Shown here: positions 1 through 12,054 of the stretch, one piece after another
Layout: the number at the start of each line of letters is the position of its first letter
Numbering within the stretch: the stretch's first letter is position 1
Assembly (NCBI GenBank): GCA_021613535.1
Contig: CP075496.1
Coordinates: 4,030,001 to 4,094,000 of the forward strand
Direction: 5' to 3'
Source of the DNA: Adineta vaga
Lineage: Eukaryota > Rotifera
DNA: 64,000 nt
Notes under the pieces: model-generated
Databases searched by the model: none
What the model was told of the DNA's origin: nothing
Seen by the model: the letters and a program-made list of their open reading frames with translations, nothing else
Position numbers and translations under genes: made by a program

Positions 1-1192
1 CAAGTGCAAAAAAGAATTTTTCTGTTACATATTCATCACAAAGACTATTTTCGAAAGCTAAATAAAATTTATATGTTAAATAAGCATATTGTCGACAATC
101 GGATAGATGTGGACATGTTTGACCACATTTACCATAAATATCAATAGGTACATAGTTTTTTAATTCATTAATATATTTTAAACGATTACTTGATCCACCA
201 CAATTCGAAATAATAGCAACAAGAAGTTTTTTCGGTTGTTTTGTTTTAATGATCGATTGAAAATCATAATTAGGATAAATTTGATAATCAAATAACCAAA
301 ATAAAGTTCGTAATGTTGTTCCAGTTATATCTGAATCAGGTCGATAGGTTTGAGTATAATTAAATAGATGACCATGTTCTTTGGAAGAAATTGTTGGTGA
401 ATGTACAGGTGATTCTTTTATAAAGAAAACAAATCGTTGATGTGGTTGTCGAGATAAATTATTAAGTTTTTTAAAATTAATAGATTCACGAAGATGAATC
501 AATGATGCATCACTTTGTGAAAAATATTGATGATCCGTTGTTATCCGACATGCATTGACAGATAGAGGACAATTATTTAAATTAAAATCATTTGAATAAA
601 CTTCATCATAATTTTTATTATACCAATAATTATTACCGAAAAATTTTGTATAATAAAGAATTAATTTCGTTTGATTTGGCCATGGATGATTAATTGTTTG
701 AATTGGTTGTTTTAATGATTGAAAAATAGAATAGAGAATGGAATTTGTTTGAATCTGTTGATTTAAAGTTTCAATCTGATCAATCCAAAATTGTCTTTTA
801 TTAATCGTTATTTGTGTTTGATTATCGGAGAGAATTGTATAGAAAGGTATTGGTTGATTATATAAAAGTTTCATTGTTAATGGATAAAATATTGCTTGAG
901 AATCATTGGGAATTCGATTGAGAATATCAAATAGATTTTGTTTATCTTTAGACGTTTGATTTGTGAATAAAAATAATACACATTCGGGACATTGCTTGAT
1001 ATATTCTAGGAAAAGATTTTTCGTTGGAGAAAGTTTTTTGATTGTCGACGAAAGGATAAGTTGATGAGTATAGACAGGCATTTTTATTGGTAAAAGCCCA
1101 CGTCCATTTCGATAAACATAATGTGATACAGATAGAAACCCAATGAATGCAAATAAATAAATAATATAAGATAAAAGTCGTTGAGAAATCAT
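1..1192 (-). CDS. Alpha-1,3-fucosyltransferase (GT10), C-terminus off the window
   Basis: This gene encodes a Golgi type II membrane enzyme that transfers fucose from GDP-fucose onto N-glycan or Lewis-type acceptors. Reading from the ATG at 1192, a short cytosolic end is followed by one hydrophobic anchor at about residues 7-27, then a stem rich in N-glycosylation sites. The donor-binding part begins with KKLLVAIISNCGGSSNR and reaches the family signature FYLAFENSLCDEYVTEKFF just before the window edge. About 397 residues are open without an intron. GT10 enzymes run about 350-450 residues, so only a short C-terminal piece should be missing. The family call rests on the signature; acceptor specificity cannot be read. 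Confidence 0.9.
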   Translation of the reverse strand, partial: MISQRLLSYIIYLFAFIGFLSVSHYVYRNGRGLLPIKMPVYTHQLILSSTIKKLSPTKNLFLEYIKQCPECVLFLFTNQTSKDKQNLFDILNRIPNDSQAIFYPLTMKLLYNQPIPFYTILSDNQTQITINKRQFWIDQIETLNQQIQTNSILYSIFQSLKQPIQTINHPWPNQTKLILYYTKFFGNNYWYNKNYDEVYSNDFNLNNCPLSVNACRITTDHQYFSQSDASLIHLRESINFKKLNNLSRQPHQRFVFFIKESPVHSPTISSKEHGHLFNYTQTYRPDSDITGTTLRTLFWLFDYQIYPNYDFQSIIKTKQPKKLLVAIISNCGGSSNRLKYINELKNYVPIDIYGKCGQTCPHLSDCRQYAYLTYKFYLAFENSLCDEYVTEKFFFAL

Positions 1193-4100
1193 CTAAGAAA
1201 TATAATCAAACTTTTCATTCAATTTATTTCAGCAAGATTTCTTTTATTGACGTGTAAGAAGAAAAAACAATATTTGGCATCTCATTGTAATAAAATGAAT
1301 GTCGACTGGTAAAAAAAAGGTGTCTAAAAACAAATAAAAGAAGAAAGAAAATGTAGATTTTTATTTTTACAAGTAAACCCAGATTGAGAAATTCCATATT
1401 GAATCTGATAGAATATTGTCGGATCATCGGATTGATCGACCTGGGAAGGCCATCAAAAACACATCAGAGCAATAAGAAAAAGGACTGCCAATTAACTCAC
1501 TACTTTACGTTTTTGTACACAATATATTTTTGATTTTAGAGTAACTGTTATATATGAGCTAATTGCAAGTTTATTGTAACGTCGTATTTTTGAACATAAA
1601 ACTTTAATATCCCGAGTTCTGCTCAGCTAATCCTCCTGATTTTTTTACCGCATATTCTATTTAAGAACTCCTCACTACCATAAAAAAGCCACATAATTAT
1701 CTTGAATCAGTCCTGAGTTATTGGTCATACAAGGCTCAAATGAGCAGAGCATTACTCTAGTGCTTTTTGATTTTTCTTTTTTTCTTACTTTCTTCTTTCT
1801 CTCGATGTAGAAATCATTTTAACGAATGCTAATCGCATTGCATTCCATAGTCGAGTAAAGCTCGAATACCGTCTAGTTTATTACTTGTCATTTAAATTTT
1901 GACTATTAGTGATATTTGCAATACACATTCTATACTTTTCGGATATACAACTCATTAGTTCTTTCGACGTCTGTTTTATTTTACTTTTCTGGAAATAACA
2001 TGTGTACAGACAAACCTCAATTTTCTGTCACCCAAGATTAAAATCCCTTTTCCAGGCAATTGTCCGTCTGACATGTCAAATGAAAATTTTAGAAATCAAG
2101 GATTTTTGAAAAAGAATCAGGAGATTTTCTTTAGATATTCAAGATGGTTTACATAGCTTTTAAGATATAAATTACGGTCATCTAAAGACTCGCTCAAGTT
2201 TTTCCTAATAGAATCCATGTCCTACACTGTAAAAAAAAGCGGAGAATTACTAACGGTAAAATCGTTTTTGATGTCCTAATCAACGAAAAGGAACAGTTTA
2301 TGAATTTGTAACATATGACAAATCCGTTTATAGCCGTATCTGACGAGACCATAAATCTTTTTTTCGTTTCTGCGGCATTTCATAAATGAGAAAAAAGGGT
2401 TTATTATACGTTGTAAATTCGTAAATCTTTTCTTCCAGTGTACACGGTTACTGAGCTTTTCATTTATCCAGTTTCCAAAAAAATTGACCTCATATTCGAG
2501 CTCCACTACTCCAACTATTCGTTGGTGATTCCTTACCAAACATTGTTGTTTTTTTGTCCCAAACAATAGGACCCATTTCATTAAACTATTGTCAGATTCA
2601 GATTTCCTATCCTTGATTCTCTTCTAGTCAAGTGTTAGGTTAAACGGTCTCATTTGTTTTAATATATCTTTCGATCAATCAGTGAAATGTGACTATAGAC
2701 AAAGAAGTAAATAATTTATTCTTGCAACGCTCTTTACTATGAAAATCAGAATAATATTTAACTTTCAGCTCATTTTATGTCTATAAGTTTACAGACCTGT
2801 CACTCTTCCATTACAAAATAATCATAAAAGAATTTCAAATAACTAAAGAAAACTGAAAGATGTGATCATTGCACAAAATTTATTTCTATATTTATTTTAT
2901 GGATAATTATTAGCCAATGAATATTAACTTCTCGATTAATATAAAACAAAATATAAAGCAGAAAGTATGTAATTAAGTAATTACTATTAGATTTGTGGCT
3001 TTTTTGCAACGAGGCTATATTTCTGTGACGATCGGATTTCTCTGAGTATACTCGATTTAGTAAAAACATAAACATAAAATTCTGTAGATAGCAAATGAGT
3101 GTTCATTTAGTTTGGAATTCTTTTTCTGCTAAATCGTGTTTCGTCTTGTTTCTGCTATTGTTCTCAAAAAAATAATCAGGTGGCTGAAAGCTGGTTTACA
3201 AAAAGCGTTCGGTACAGAAATAGTTAATAAAAATCTATTGATTTCTGATTATTTTCTCGTTTTCTCCACGAAATTTCTATAAACGAGAAGATGTCAGTAA
3301 ATCTCTATCAAGAAAAAGAAAAATCAGAAGGTTTGGCAGCCCTGTATATGAAACACTCAAGCAGACAAGAATTGCCAAAAATGCGTGAGAACGGTACGAA
3401 ATTTTTCGCCGTGGTTCTATGTCAATCACGATCCCCCATTGTCAATTAGAAACGTCATACATAGAACTTCATAGAAACGTAAAAACATTGTCACCGCGCC
3501 ATGTGTGTCTATCAATCGGGGACCGCGTTTATTATCGAGACACGAAAAATAAACAACACCGTGTAAACTGTGACTTTGTATAGAAATGAATCTATCCACA
3601 TTCATAATAAGTGATGATTTTCGGAATATTTCATCGGTTTCCGTCTGAAAAAGAAATCAATGAGCTATCTCACCAAATAAATGCTATTGAAAATTGAATT
3701 CAATGTAAACGAAAGAAACAGATTTTATTAAATGAGTTTCATTTTGAAAAAAAACAATGCACTAACTTACCAAGTAGATACCACTAATCGTTGAACTCAA
3801 ATAAGAGAGATGAACGTATTTGGTTGTATGTGAACCGAGAAATGCAGTAGAATACACTTGCGTAGCGAAGTGGCACACTGAAAAAAGTTTTTTTTATAAA
3901 ACCAAAGCAGGATATCTGTCGGCATGCACAAGCGCCAAACTACATTTCGTTTGCAAGAAGAAGGTTTTGTTTGAAACTATTTCTTGATCAATGGGAAAAA
4001 AGCTTTTGATATAAGGTTTCGCACATATGGTCCATTACCGAAGTAAAAAAAAGATAAAAAAGTTTTCATGTAAAAGATTCAGCATCAAAATTTTTCAAGG

Positions 4101-4224
4101 AGGATATCAAAAGATTTCGCACAAATGATTACGTACATACTGTAGCTCCTTTTGGCAATGTCTAATCGAGGAGAGTTTTGTAGGTGACAAATTCTTTTCA
4201 AGTTTGGTCTCTATATATCAGAAA
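1193..4224. other. Intergenic, no gene recognised
   Basis: This stretch is AT-rich, with short random open frames only and no splice-consistent coding block or recognisable protein motif. I see no tRNA and no long repeat. Confidence 0.6.
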
Positions 4225-4669
4225 GACTAGGATAAGATTAGAGAAGATTGCACTACTTTATTGGATTAGTTCTTCTTTTGAATGTTACCTTTATATTATT
4301 AGGATTGCGGTCGAATATTAGCAAGACTCTCCATGTAACTGTCAAATATGTTTATGAAAAACTACAAGGATGCAAGTACTAATACATTTTGCTTCGGCTT
4401 CTCTAATGCTTTCACTTTTTATCTATGACGTTATAAAATAAAAGTAAAGTGGAAAGATTAAACATTCCAAAGAAAAACTTATGAGGACTTGTACTGTTGT
4501 AGTTTTTCATAAACATATTTGTCATTCATGAATAAAATTTAAAATCAATTTGATAGTTACATGGAAATTTTGGTTAGTATTCGATTACAATTATACGAAC
4601 ATAAAGGTAACATTCGAAAGAAGAACTGATAAGATGCACTGCTGTAGTCTTATCTTATCTTATCTTACT
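4225..4669. repeat. Imperfect inverted repeat, about 440 bp
   Basis: The left half (about 4225-4383) is matched on the opposite strand by the right half (about 4488-4669). The clearest paired blocks are 4269-4293 with 4603-4627, and 4352-4380 with about 4488-4515. The arms differ by substitutions and a block inserted in the right arm. It is probably a decayed non-autonomous DNA transposon. The ends are not sharp and no target duplication was found. Confidence 0.55.
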
Positions 4670-4677
4670 GAAATCTA

Positions 4678-4938
4678 CAGTGTTGGGCAAAATTATAAGA
4701 ACAGATTTTTTTCAAATTGTTTGCGTGTTCTCTTCTCCTCTTTGCCTGTTTAGATTGATTTATAGATCAGTATATATACATTCAAGTATGCTCTATTAAA
4801 ACATCCCAGTGATATTTGAATAGAGCATACTTGAATGTATATATACTGATCTATAAATCAATCTAAGCAGGGAAAGAGGAGGCGAGAACACGCAAACAAT
4901 TTGAAAAAAATCTGTTCTTATAATTTTGGTCACCACTG
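4678..4938. mobile_element. Palindromic Tc1/mariner-type MITE with TA target duplication
   Basis: The 261-bp element begins CAGTGTTGGGCAAAATTATA and ends with the near reverse complement TATAATTTTGGTCACCACTG. A TA dinucleotide flanks it on both sides (4676-4677 and 4939-4940). The two arms of about 118 bp (4678-4795 and 4821-4938) are almost complementary around a 25-nt loop. The ends and TA target are those of the IS630/Tc1/mariner superfamily. It has no coding capacity and needs a transposase supplied elsewhere. Confidence 0.85.
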
Positions 4939-5388
4939 TATAATTCTCACATAAACTCATTTTCATAACTAGCTACATCACAGCTAATACTAGGATTTGG
5001 AATTATCAACGTAGGGATGATCCTCATAACTAGATATTAGCTGAATAAGAATGACTCATTCACTACTGATGAACTACCAGATATTGGTTCTCATTAGTGA
5101 TATTCGGTGGTTCAGAAAGTAATCTTACTCGCAGCCTAATCAATAGAGTCTGTCTTGGTGAAAAGTCATAGTCGATGTCTTTCTCACGCTTTTGTCATGT
5201 TGATATGAGTTGCTTTGATTAATAATCATCGACGGTTATAAGAAGAATTCTAATGGACACCAGTCACCGTTATAGATAGAATGAGAGTGAATAAAATTAC
5301 TGTAAGCACTGACAAAATAATGTATATCGTATCATACAATAGGGTACGACTTCATACTTATTACATAAGATCTTCAAAAATTGTTGAG

Positions 5389-5880
5389 TTTCATACTAGT
5401 TCCGTTGAGATTGTATGAAACTACAAATAGTTTGGTAGGTAAAATACAAACCCATCGGTATAGTCTCGTCATGCGCATAAGAATCTCGTATGTATTTTAC
5501 GAATCTGTTTATGGTTCTGCAATACATCTATAAGTTTAGCATATTCATTGCCAAACCAATAATAGTTTCGTTGACTTACAAAAGTTTCATACATCTGACA
5601 CCAAACCATAAACGGATCTGTAAAGTATCTAAAAATTGTCTATGTGTGATACGAAACCTTGACAAGTATCGTGAATTATGTTAAGGTTTGGTATATTTTG
5701 TAAGAAACCATCAGTAGTTCTGCAACTTATGCAGATTGGATCGATATAAACTCCTAAACTATAAATAGTTTCGAGAGACATCTGAAGGTATCGTTCATTG
5801 AATACAAAACTCCTATTAGTTTCGTAAATTTAGAAAAAATTCAGCACTCGTTTTGTGAAACTACTGTTAGTTTGATTGAT
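5389..5880. repeat. Decayed tandem array with 51-bp period
   Basis: A motif of the form AAAC-n6-TAGTTTCG, itself a weak palindrome, recurs with AAAC (or its degenerate form) at 5448, 5502, 5553, 5603, 5654, 5705, 5756, 5807 and 5858. The spacings are 54, 51, 50, 51, 51, 51, 51 and 51. Further copies at about 5389 and 5418 are out of register. Sequence between the motifs is poorly conserved, which suggests an old minisatellite. The short open frame inside it is not credible as a gene. Confidence 0.7.
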
Positions 5881-8308
5881 CATGTAAATGTTTCGTAAAC
5901 TGAGGATGAGAGTAAAGAAAGAAAACACCTTCAGGTATACCCTCACTCATCCTCAACAATATGTTTTATAATTAAGCGTTTAAACTGCTAAAACTTTCGG
6001 ACATTGTGCGTGTAATAGGATAAAAATAATCGTGATATAATTTCATATCTGTTAAAACGCTGCAAAATATCGAGTGAAAATGACAATAAAAATTCTCATA
6101 AGGAATATCTGTTGTTGAATCGATTATCATAGTTATCACAGCAAAGTTTTTCAGATAATAAAATGAAGAAATATGTTCTGCGTGTAAACGCTTCAAAATT
6201 GTAACTAGTTGATGAATCCACGTCAATTATTAAATATAGTCTGTTTTTAAACAGAAATGTGACGTGAAAATACCTGATGATGACAAATTTCTACTTAAAA
6301 CACGCAAATTGGAAAAAACTCAACGTGTACTCAGCTTAAAAATGAGTTCTATATGTGTTTGTGCAGTAAAAAATGATGGAGACTACAATTTTTTGCATGT
6401 GTTCGCCAAAAAACTTAAACTATTGGTGTTTACAAGATCCTTTCTCTCTACACGCGTGTAATCACTGAAAAATCGCTCCTTTTGAGTGTTAACACGCGTT
6501 TTTGGCAATTCTTGTCATGCGTGATAAATAAGAAAAATATCGGTAATATGTCTAGCGAGATTTTTAAAAGGCAAGTGTCACGCGATATTATTGAGCGTAT
6601 TAAGTGCTTTAATCAAGGATAAACAAAGATCGTTGCACTTGAGACATATATGTATGATCATAATTTATGAAAATTTTTAATGTATTTGATAAAATCTCAT
6701 ATGTCGAGGCTTGACATAGATACATAGAACAACAGTGTTTTAACGTATTTTGTCTGGATTTTGTGTATCTAAGGCAAACTCGTAGGGGTAGTTGGGAAAT
6801 TTCAATCATACACTACTCTCACATGGTACTATTCGTTGCACTACTCATCGTCTTAAGAATCGAAAATGTTCTTTTTCGCCGATTTTTCTCTCAAAGGGTA
6901 CAATAAACTTGCAATTAGCTCATATATATCAACATAGATAATATAAAAACGTAATGTTAATTCGATGCATGCGAATAAGTATTGGTACTAATGATTAAGA
7001 ATAAACTAATTGTGAGGGGAAATAACCGATTGGATTAGAAGTTGCAAATTTATTTCTCTAGCATTATTAATAGGGGTGTTACTTTATCTTTATTCTACTT
7101 TATAATAAAGAATAAAAATAAAGATTATCCTTACGACAGTTTCGTTCCACAAATGAGATATTTTTCTGATAAAATAATATTTCATTTCGCATGACATCAT
7201 GAAAATAATTTTAGTTTTGTATGTCATAATGCTGTCTTTCTGTTGACAGAAAGATCATTTACAATGAACGTGCTTCTTTTTCAGTGGAATATGATTTGTT
7301 ACACGTGAAACTAATGAGAATCATAAAGAAGCTCCTATTGAAAGTGACATGTTTGTCTTAAATAGAACGATGTCCTTAGCAATTCATTTTAATCTTTACA
7401 ACGCTCTCTTACTCTTATAACACATCAAACTTACATACGAATATTAACCGAAAATAAAAATCTATCGATATAAAATGTATAACCTTTTGATTGTAAGCAC
7501 GACTGATTATTGACGTAAATGAATCGATATACGTTTCTGTCCTTTACTAGGTATCAAAAAATGTAATTTGTTTTACTGCTAAGTATGCTATTGAATTACA
7601 ACCGTATATGTAGCAGCTGTGTGGAATGTATAAAATCGTTTTAAATTTCAGTAGCATCTGATTATAATTTTACCAAAGTATCATTTTTTTTCCATACTTT
7701 TTACGAAAAAAAAATCATTGAGTATTATTTTACCAATCTATCTCAGATATTCGAATTTTGTATTAAGATAAAAACTTCGAAAAACTGTATCAAGTAACAA
7801 CGTATTTGAATTCAGATTCTATAGAAATATATACTTGAAGTTGTGAAAATTTATGAAAAATCGAATTCATAATGTTCTTAGAACCGACAAATTAACCACG
7901 TAAGACTGCATTTTTATTACTTTTTTTCATCAAGTTACTATCAGCTGATTTACTAAAGCGATACTTGCCTATGGTGTAATATAATAGTTCTATTTCTTTT
8001 TTTTTCAATTGAACTCACCTTATGTCTGCTTATACAATAGAAAAATGATCTACAACAATTGCTTATTTGTATGTTGAATCATTAGAGTAGTATGGCAACC
8101 ATACGATCAGGTGAATACTGAATTTGATATATATGAAGAGAATTAATGTTCAATTTTAAGAAACATATGCTATAGATCAAACATTATGAAAACAATTTGT
8201 TGATGCAGATATTCTTTAAAATATTTTATAAGCAATGAACAGCAATTTTAAAGTATCTACTGAGCATATTGTTCCATCTGGGTGTAGAGTTTCTTCTAGA
8301 GTTCTTTT
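5881..8308. other. Intergenic, no gene recognised
   Basis: This is AT-rich sequence with only chance open frames. Short hairpins occur, for example TGAGGATGAG at 5901 with CTCATCCTCA at 5946, and TCTTTCTGT-TG-ACAGAAAGA at 7235-7254. Nothing coding was supported. Confidence 0.5.
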
Positions 8309-8545
8309 TTGTGTACTCAAAAAGTGAGTACACTACTAAAATCGGTCAGTATGTCCGGCCGTTTATCCGATAACTCTCGAAAACTATATGCATGCGAACC
8401 CAAAATTTTTTCGGTAATATTGTCTCATTGATATCTCGGTCGAGTTCGAAGATGAGCAGGATCGGTGGAGAAATGGCCAAGTTATTTTAAAAATTGTGAA
8501 AAATCACCAGGCCATCCCTGAGGAGGGGTACAGGGTTTTTTGAAA
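8309..8545 (+). repeat. Dispersed repeat family A, copy 1
   Basis: The unit opens with the hairpin GTGTACTC-AAAAA-GTGAGTACAC. It continues through the landmarks ATCGGTC-GTATGTCCG, CCGATAACTC-CGAAA, TCGAGTTCGAAGATGAG-GATCGG and CCCTGAGGAGGGGTACAGGG, and ends in a T/A-rich tail. Related copies start at about 8783, 11070 and 13242 in the same orientation. Confidence 0.75.
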
Positions 8546-8782
8546 AAAAATTTTTTTTTAAACATTTGAGATATATGTGAATCGATGCAACTTTTAACGC
8601 TGATTTCGAATCTGATATTTCCTCAGACGAAAAGAGGGTCATATGAGAAAAAATTATTTGTGTTTGTCTGTTTGTCTCATAGTCAAAGGTCAAAAAAACA
8701 TTTTTTTTGGAAATGCTTAAAACTTCATAAAACATCGTTTGGAGAGAGTTTTGAAGCTGGATGTTGATTGGGTGGGGGTATA

Positions 8783-9040
8783 TGTGTACTCAAAAAGTGA
8801 CTACGCCACTAGAATCGGTCTGTATGTCCGTCCATTCGTTCGTTACTCCGATAACTCATGAAAAATACAAGCAACGGAGTGATTCTTTTTTGTACATTAT
8901 CGTGTCATCAATATTTCGATCGAGTTCGAAGATGAGACCGATCGGTAGAGAAGTGGCTGAGATGTCGTAAAAGTGATAAAATCTGAACCAACGAGCCCTG
9001 AGGGGGGGGAGTACAGGGATTTTCCAGAAAACTTTTTTTC
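8783..9040 (+). repeat. Dispersed repeat family A, copy 2
   Basis: The landmark order matches copy 1 (leader hairpin, GTATGTCCGTCC, TCGAGTTCGAAGATGAGACC, CCCTGAGG-GGGG-GTACAGGG). It lies about 470 bp downstream of copy 1 and runs into the 34-bp tandem array. Confidence 0.75.
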
Positions 9041-9096
9041 TGCCACATAGATTGCTATAGACGGTTTCATGAGAGCAGCCACGTCTAGAAAAACTG

Positions 9097-9325
9097 TCCC
9101 ATACTATGAGGGTACCCTTGGATCCTCGCATCCTATACTGTGAGGGTACCTTTGGAACCTTAAGTCCTATATAGTAGGGGTACCCTTAGATCCTCAAGTC
9201 CTATACTATGAAGGTATCCATAGGTTCTCATGTCCTATATAGTAGAGGTCCCCTTGGGTAATCTTTGGTGCTCACGTCCTATACTATGTGGGTACCCTTG
9301 GGTCCTCATGTCCTATATTATAGAC
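9097..9325. repeat. 34-bp tandem repeat array
   Basis: TCCTATA or TCCCATA starts occur at 9097, 9131, 9165, 9199, 9233, 9277 and 9311. The period is 34 bp with one 44-bp interval. The unit carries TCCTATACTATG-GGGTACCCTTGG-TCCTCA. A related fragment follows family A copy 3 near 11360, so leader and array may belong to one composite element. Confidence 0.8.
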
Positions 9326-9980
9326 CTGATCAAGTAAATGATTATAACAAAAGAGTTGGATGATAAGATAGACGCAATAAATAATTACGGCAACGCCGAC
9401 ATTAAATCGTAATGTTATTTTGAGTTTAAATAATGAAACTGATAATGTATCATTTTTCATTAAATCGTCGGAAGAATTCATCCTTGAGCGCACTAGGGAG
9501 CTGCCCCCTAGGCCCTGCGGATGCCCTCTTTTTGTCCCTTAGGACGTGGCGAGGAGTTAGTTCCACCGAGGTAATTACTTGCATCAAAGGAAAATTTGTT
9601 TTCACCAGTTTTCTATATCTGTAATGAAAATATTTCTGTGTTATAAACTCATGTTTATTATGTCAAAATGCGGTACAAGCTGAGGAGGATTATCTTGAAA
9701 AGGTAAAAGAGCATCATAATGTGTACCGGTGTAATAAACACAAAGTCCTATTTTATTTGTTTTAAGAGACACAAATTAAAATGAAAAAATGTTGTCTATA
9801 CTTTTCATTCTTGTCGCTGTTGAATTAGGTCCTATCTTCACGGAAAATTTTTTGGATGTCTTTTCTATTGGACTACATATAATTAATCTAGTGTTTATTG
9901 AATGTTCAAACGGAGCTTTTTCGAAAATTCAATTGAGATGAAATTCAGAGAAGTTATCTTGTATTTACTTTTATGTTAAC

Positions 9981-10930
9981 CCTTGACGACCGGATGGTAC
10001 CTAACGGTAGCGCCAGAAAGCTATTTCACCCAGACTTCATGCAAGGTAGAACAAAATATCAATCTGTTGTCGTGACAATGAAAGACAATTATTGTGCAGT
10101 GTATTGATCTTCCATTGAAACTCCTTATTTATTGCCTGACGCATCAATATAATCATAACTATCATTTTTCTGAACAAAACTTAACTTCTGTGTGAAGGCT
10201 CCCTATTATGAAACTTTTCTGGATGGATTATCAATACGTCTCACTACTAACGATAGCCCTGCAATAATATACAATTCAAAAGAACGAGAATGTTACCTTT
10301 CAGTTACACCCGAGTGTAGGAGATCAAAAAAACTGGAAAAATCAATTTGCTTTCCAAGCTTGAGGTTCAGTATTTTAGTATTAGTTTGAGTCCGGATCCT
10401 AAGAGGAAGTCCTATTTTGACAGTTACGAGCCAGTCTTTTTGAGACTTCAAAATCAAGTTTGAACGAACTGCAATACACTACAGATTGCCTAAGTGGTAA
10501 GAAAAATTATTTTAAGTATAGCGAATGAAAGAGAAGGCATTTCTTTATAAAATAGTACATTACTGGTTGGTTTTCTGCAAACTATCTCTCAATAACGATT
10601 ATTTTACCAAGCGACGCGTTTCAATTTTTAGCAATTTTCTCGATTTGTATGGAAAATAGATTTAGAAAGTCAGCTTGATCACTTCTGAATGATTATTCTG
10701 AAACTCTTAGTTCTTATTTCATTCTGTAAAGACAAATCTCATCTTTAATTCTATGTAAAAAAACAATGATATAACGTACACTGTCAGACAACTATTACTG
10801 CAGAAACCGCCATTTTTCTTCGTTTAAGCTGGATTTTAAATCCTCTAAAAGATTGGCTCACAGCTGTTCAACCAAAAGTATCATGGAAGTTTTGAGCTCA
10901 TATGTTTTTTGGTAGCCGATCGTAAAGGGT
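9981..10930. mobile_element. Possible degenerate piggyBac-like element
   Basis: TTAA (9977-9980) precedes CCCTTGACGACCGGATGG. The right end reads, as its reverse complement, CCCTTTACGATCGGCTACC and is followed by TTAT (10931-10934), which could be a mutated TTAA. The first 17 bases of the two ends agree at about 14 positions. No transposase frame survives in the 950 bp. The call depends only on short ends and one intact TTAA, so it is tentative. Confidence 0.4.
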
Positions 10931-11069
10931 TATAAGATTGATGTCTTTTATCCTCAACTTTTCTCACTTTTATAGAACAAGTTATCAGATTTCTGATGAT
11001 AAGTGTTGAGTTAAACCGCAAGTTTCTATTCATCTATAACTAATTTTTTCTTACTGAACAACTGTTTTT

Positions 11070-11316
11070 GTGTACTCAAAAAGTGAGTACACTACTAAAA
11101 TCGGTCTGTATGTCCGGCCGTTTATCCGATAACTTTCGAAAGGAGAGTCCGATTGAGCTGAAATTTTCTACACAGTTTAGACTCAGTAATATCTCAGTCG
11201 AGTTCGAAGATGAGACCGATCGGTCAAGAATTGCTTGAGTTCTCGTAAAAATACTGAAAACTGGCCAGACCATCACTGAGGAGGAGTACGGGGATTTGTT
11301 GCAAAAATTTTTTTCC
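11070..11316 (+). repeat. Dispersed repeat family A, copy 3
   Basis: The leader hairpin is perfect, and all landmarks of copies 1 and 2 are present in order. It is the copy closest to copy 1. The open frame on the opposite strand reads through repeat sequence and is not a gene. Confidence 0.75.
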
Positions 11317-11408
11317 GTCATTTTCACAGGATATATCGGTCTGTTGGACTTCATGTGCATTACCTTTGTGTCCTCAAGTCCTGAGAGTGAATGTGGGTGA
11401 TATAAGTG

Positions 11409-11800
11409 ATCTGGGTGAAATTTCACCCAGATGGTTTTATGATGGGTAAAATCTCCCAACTTTATATGGTGGTTTCCTAGGCACGATATAATGTCGAGAA
11501 CATGTTGGAACCTGAGTTGAAACTATAGATAGGGGTTATTTGAGGGACCTGGGTGAAATTTTACCCAAGTGGTTCCGTGATAGATAACAGCGTCAAACTT
11601 TCCATGGTGCTTTCCTAGGTCTAGAAAAAGATCAACAGAATGTTGGTATACAAGTACGGGGGTAGGGAGGGATGACCTGGGTGAAATCTCACCCAGGTGG
11701 TTTTGTGATAGATAATGTCATCGAACTTTCTACGGTGCTTTCCTAGGTCTAGAAAAAGGTCAAGAGAGTGTTGGCAGACGAGCAGGGGGTAACAGGGGTG
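11409..11800. repeat. Tandem repeat with palindromic CCTGGGTGAAATTTCACCCAGG core
   Basis: Three units start CTGGGTGAAAT at 11411, 11549 and 11677 (spacings 138 and 128). Each continues through GTGATAGATAA and CTTTCCTAGGTCTAGAAAA. A fourth, separate unit lies at about 12800-12915. The inverted core can form a hairpin of about 10 bp per arm. No coding content. Confidence 0.75.
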
Positions 11801-12054
11801 CAGAATATGGTCGTGTGCGCCGACGCGTGTTGGGGAAAAGTTTAGGCGTTGAAATATTTTTAAATGTAATATTAGCAGCAATATTTTTTCTGTAGATAAG
11901 AAAATAAGTTTTGTATGTAGATTATCTAATTTGTTTACTCATATAGAATTATATAACTGTTTGTCTTTTTGTTTCTTATGACAATTAATATGTTCTAGCA
12001 TAAGCATACATAAACTCTGTGTTTTAATTTGTTTTATTTTTTTCTATCATTTAA

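Noticed and set aside
5972-6461. Two short open frames of 65-84 codons
   Set aside because: No domain, no splice context and no signal or membrane pattern; considered chance in AT-rich DNA.
11076-11459. 127-codon open frame on the minus strand
   Set aside because: It reads through dispersed repeat family A and the CCTGGGTG palindromic repeat. Equivalent frames in the other copies are broken or shifted.
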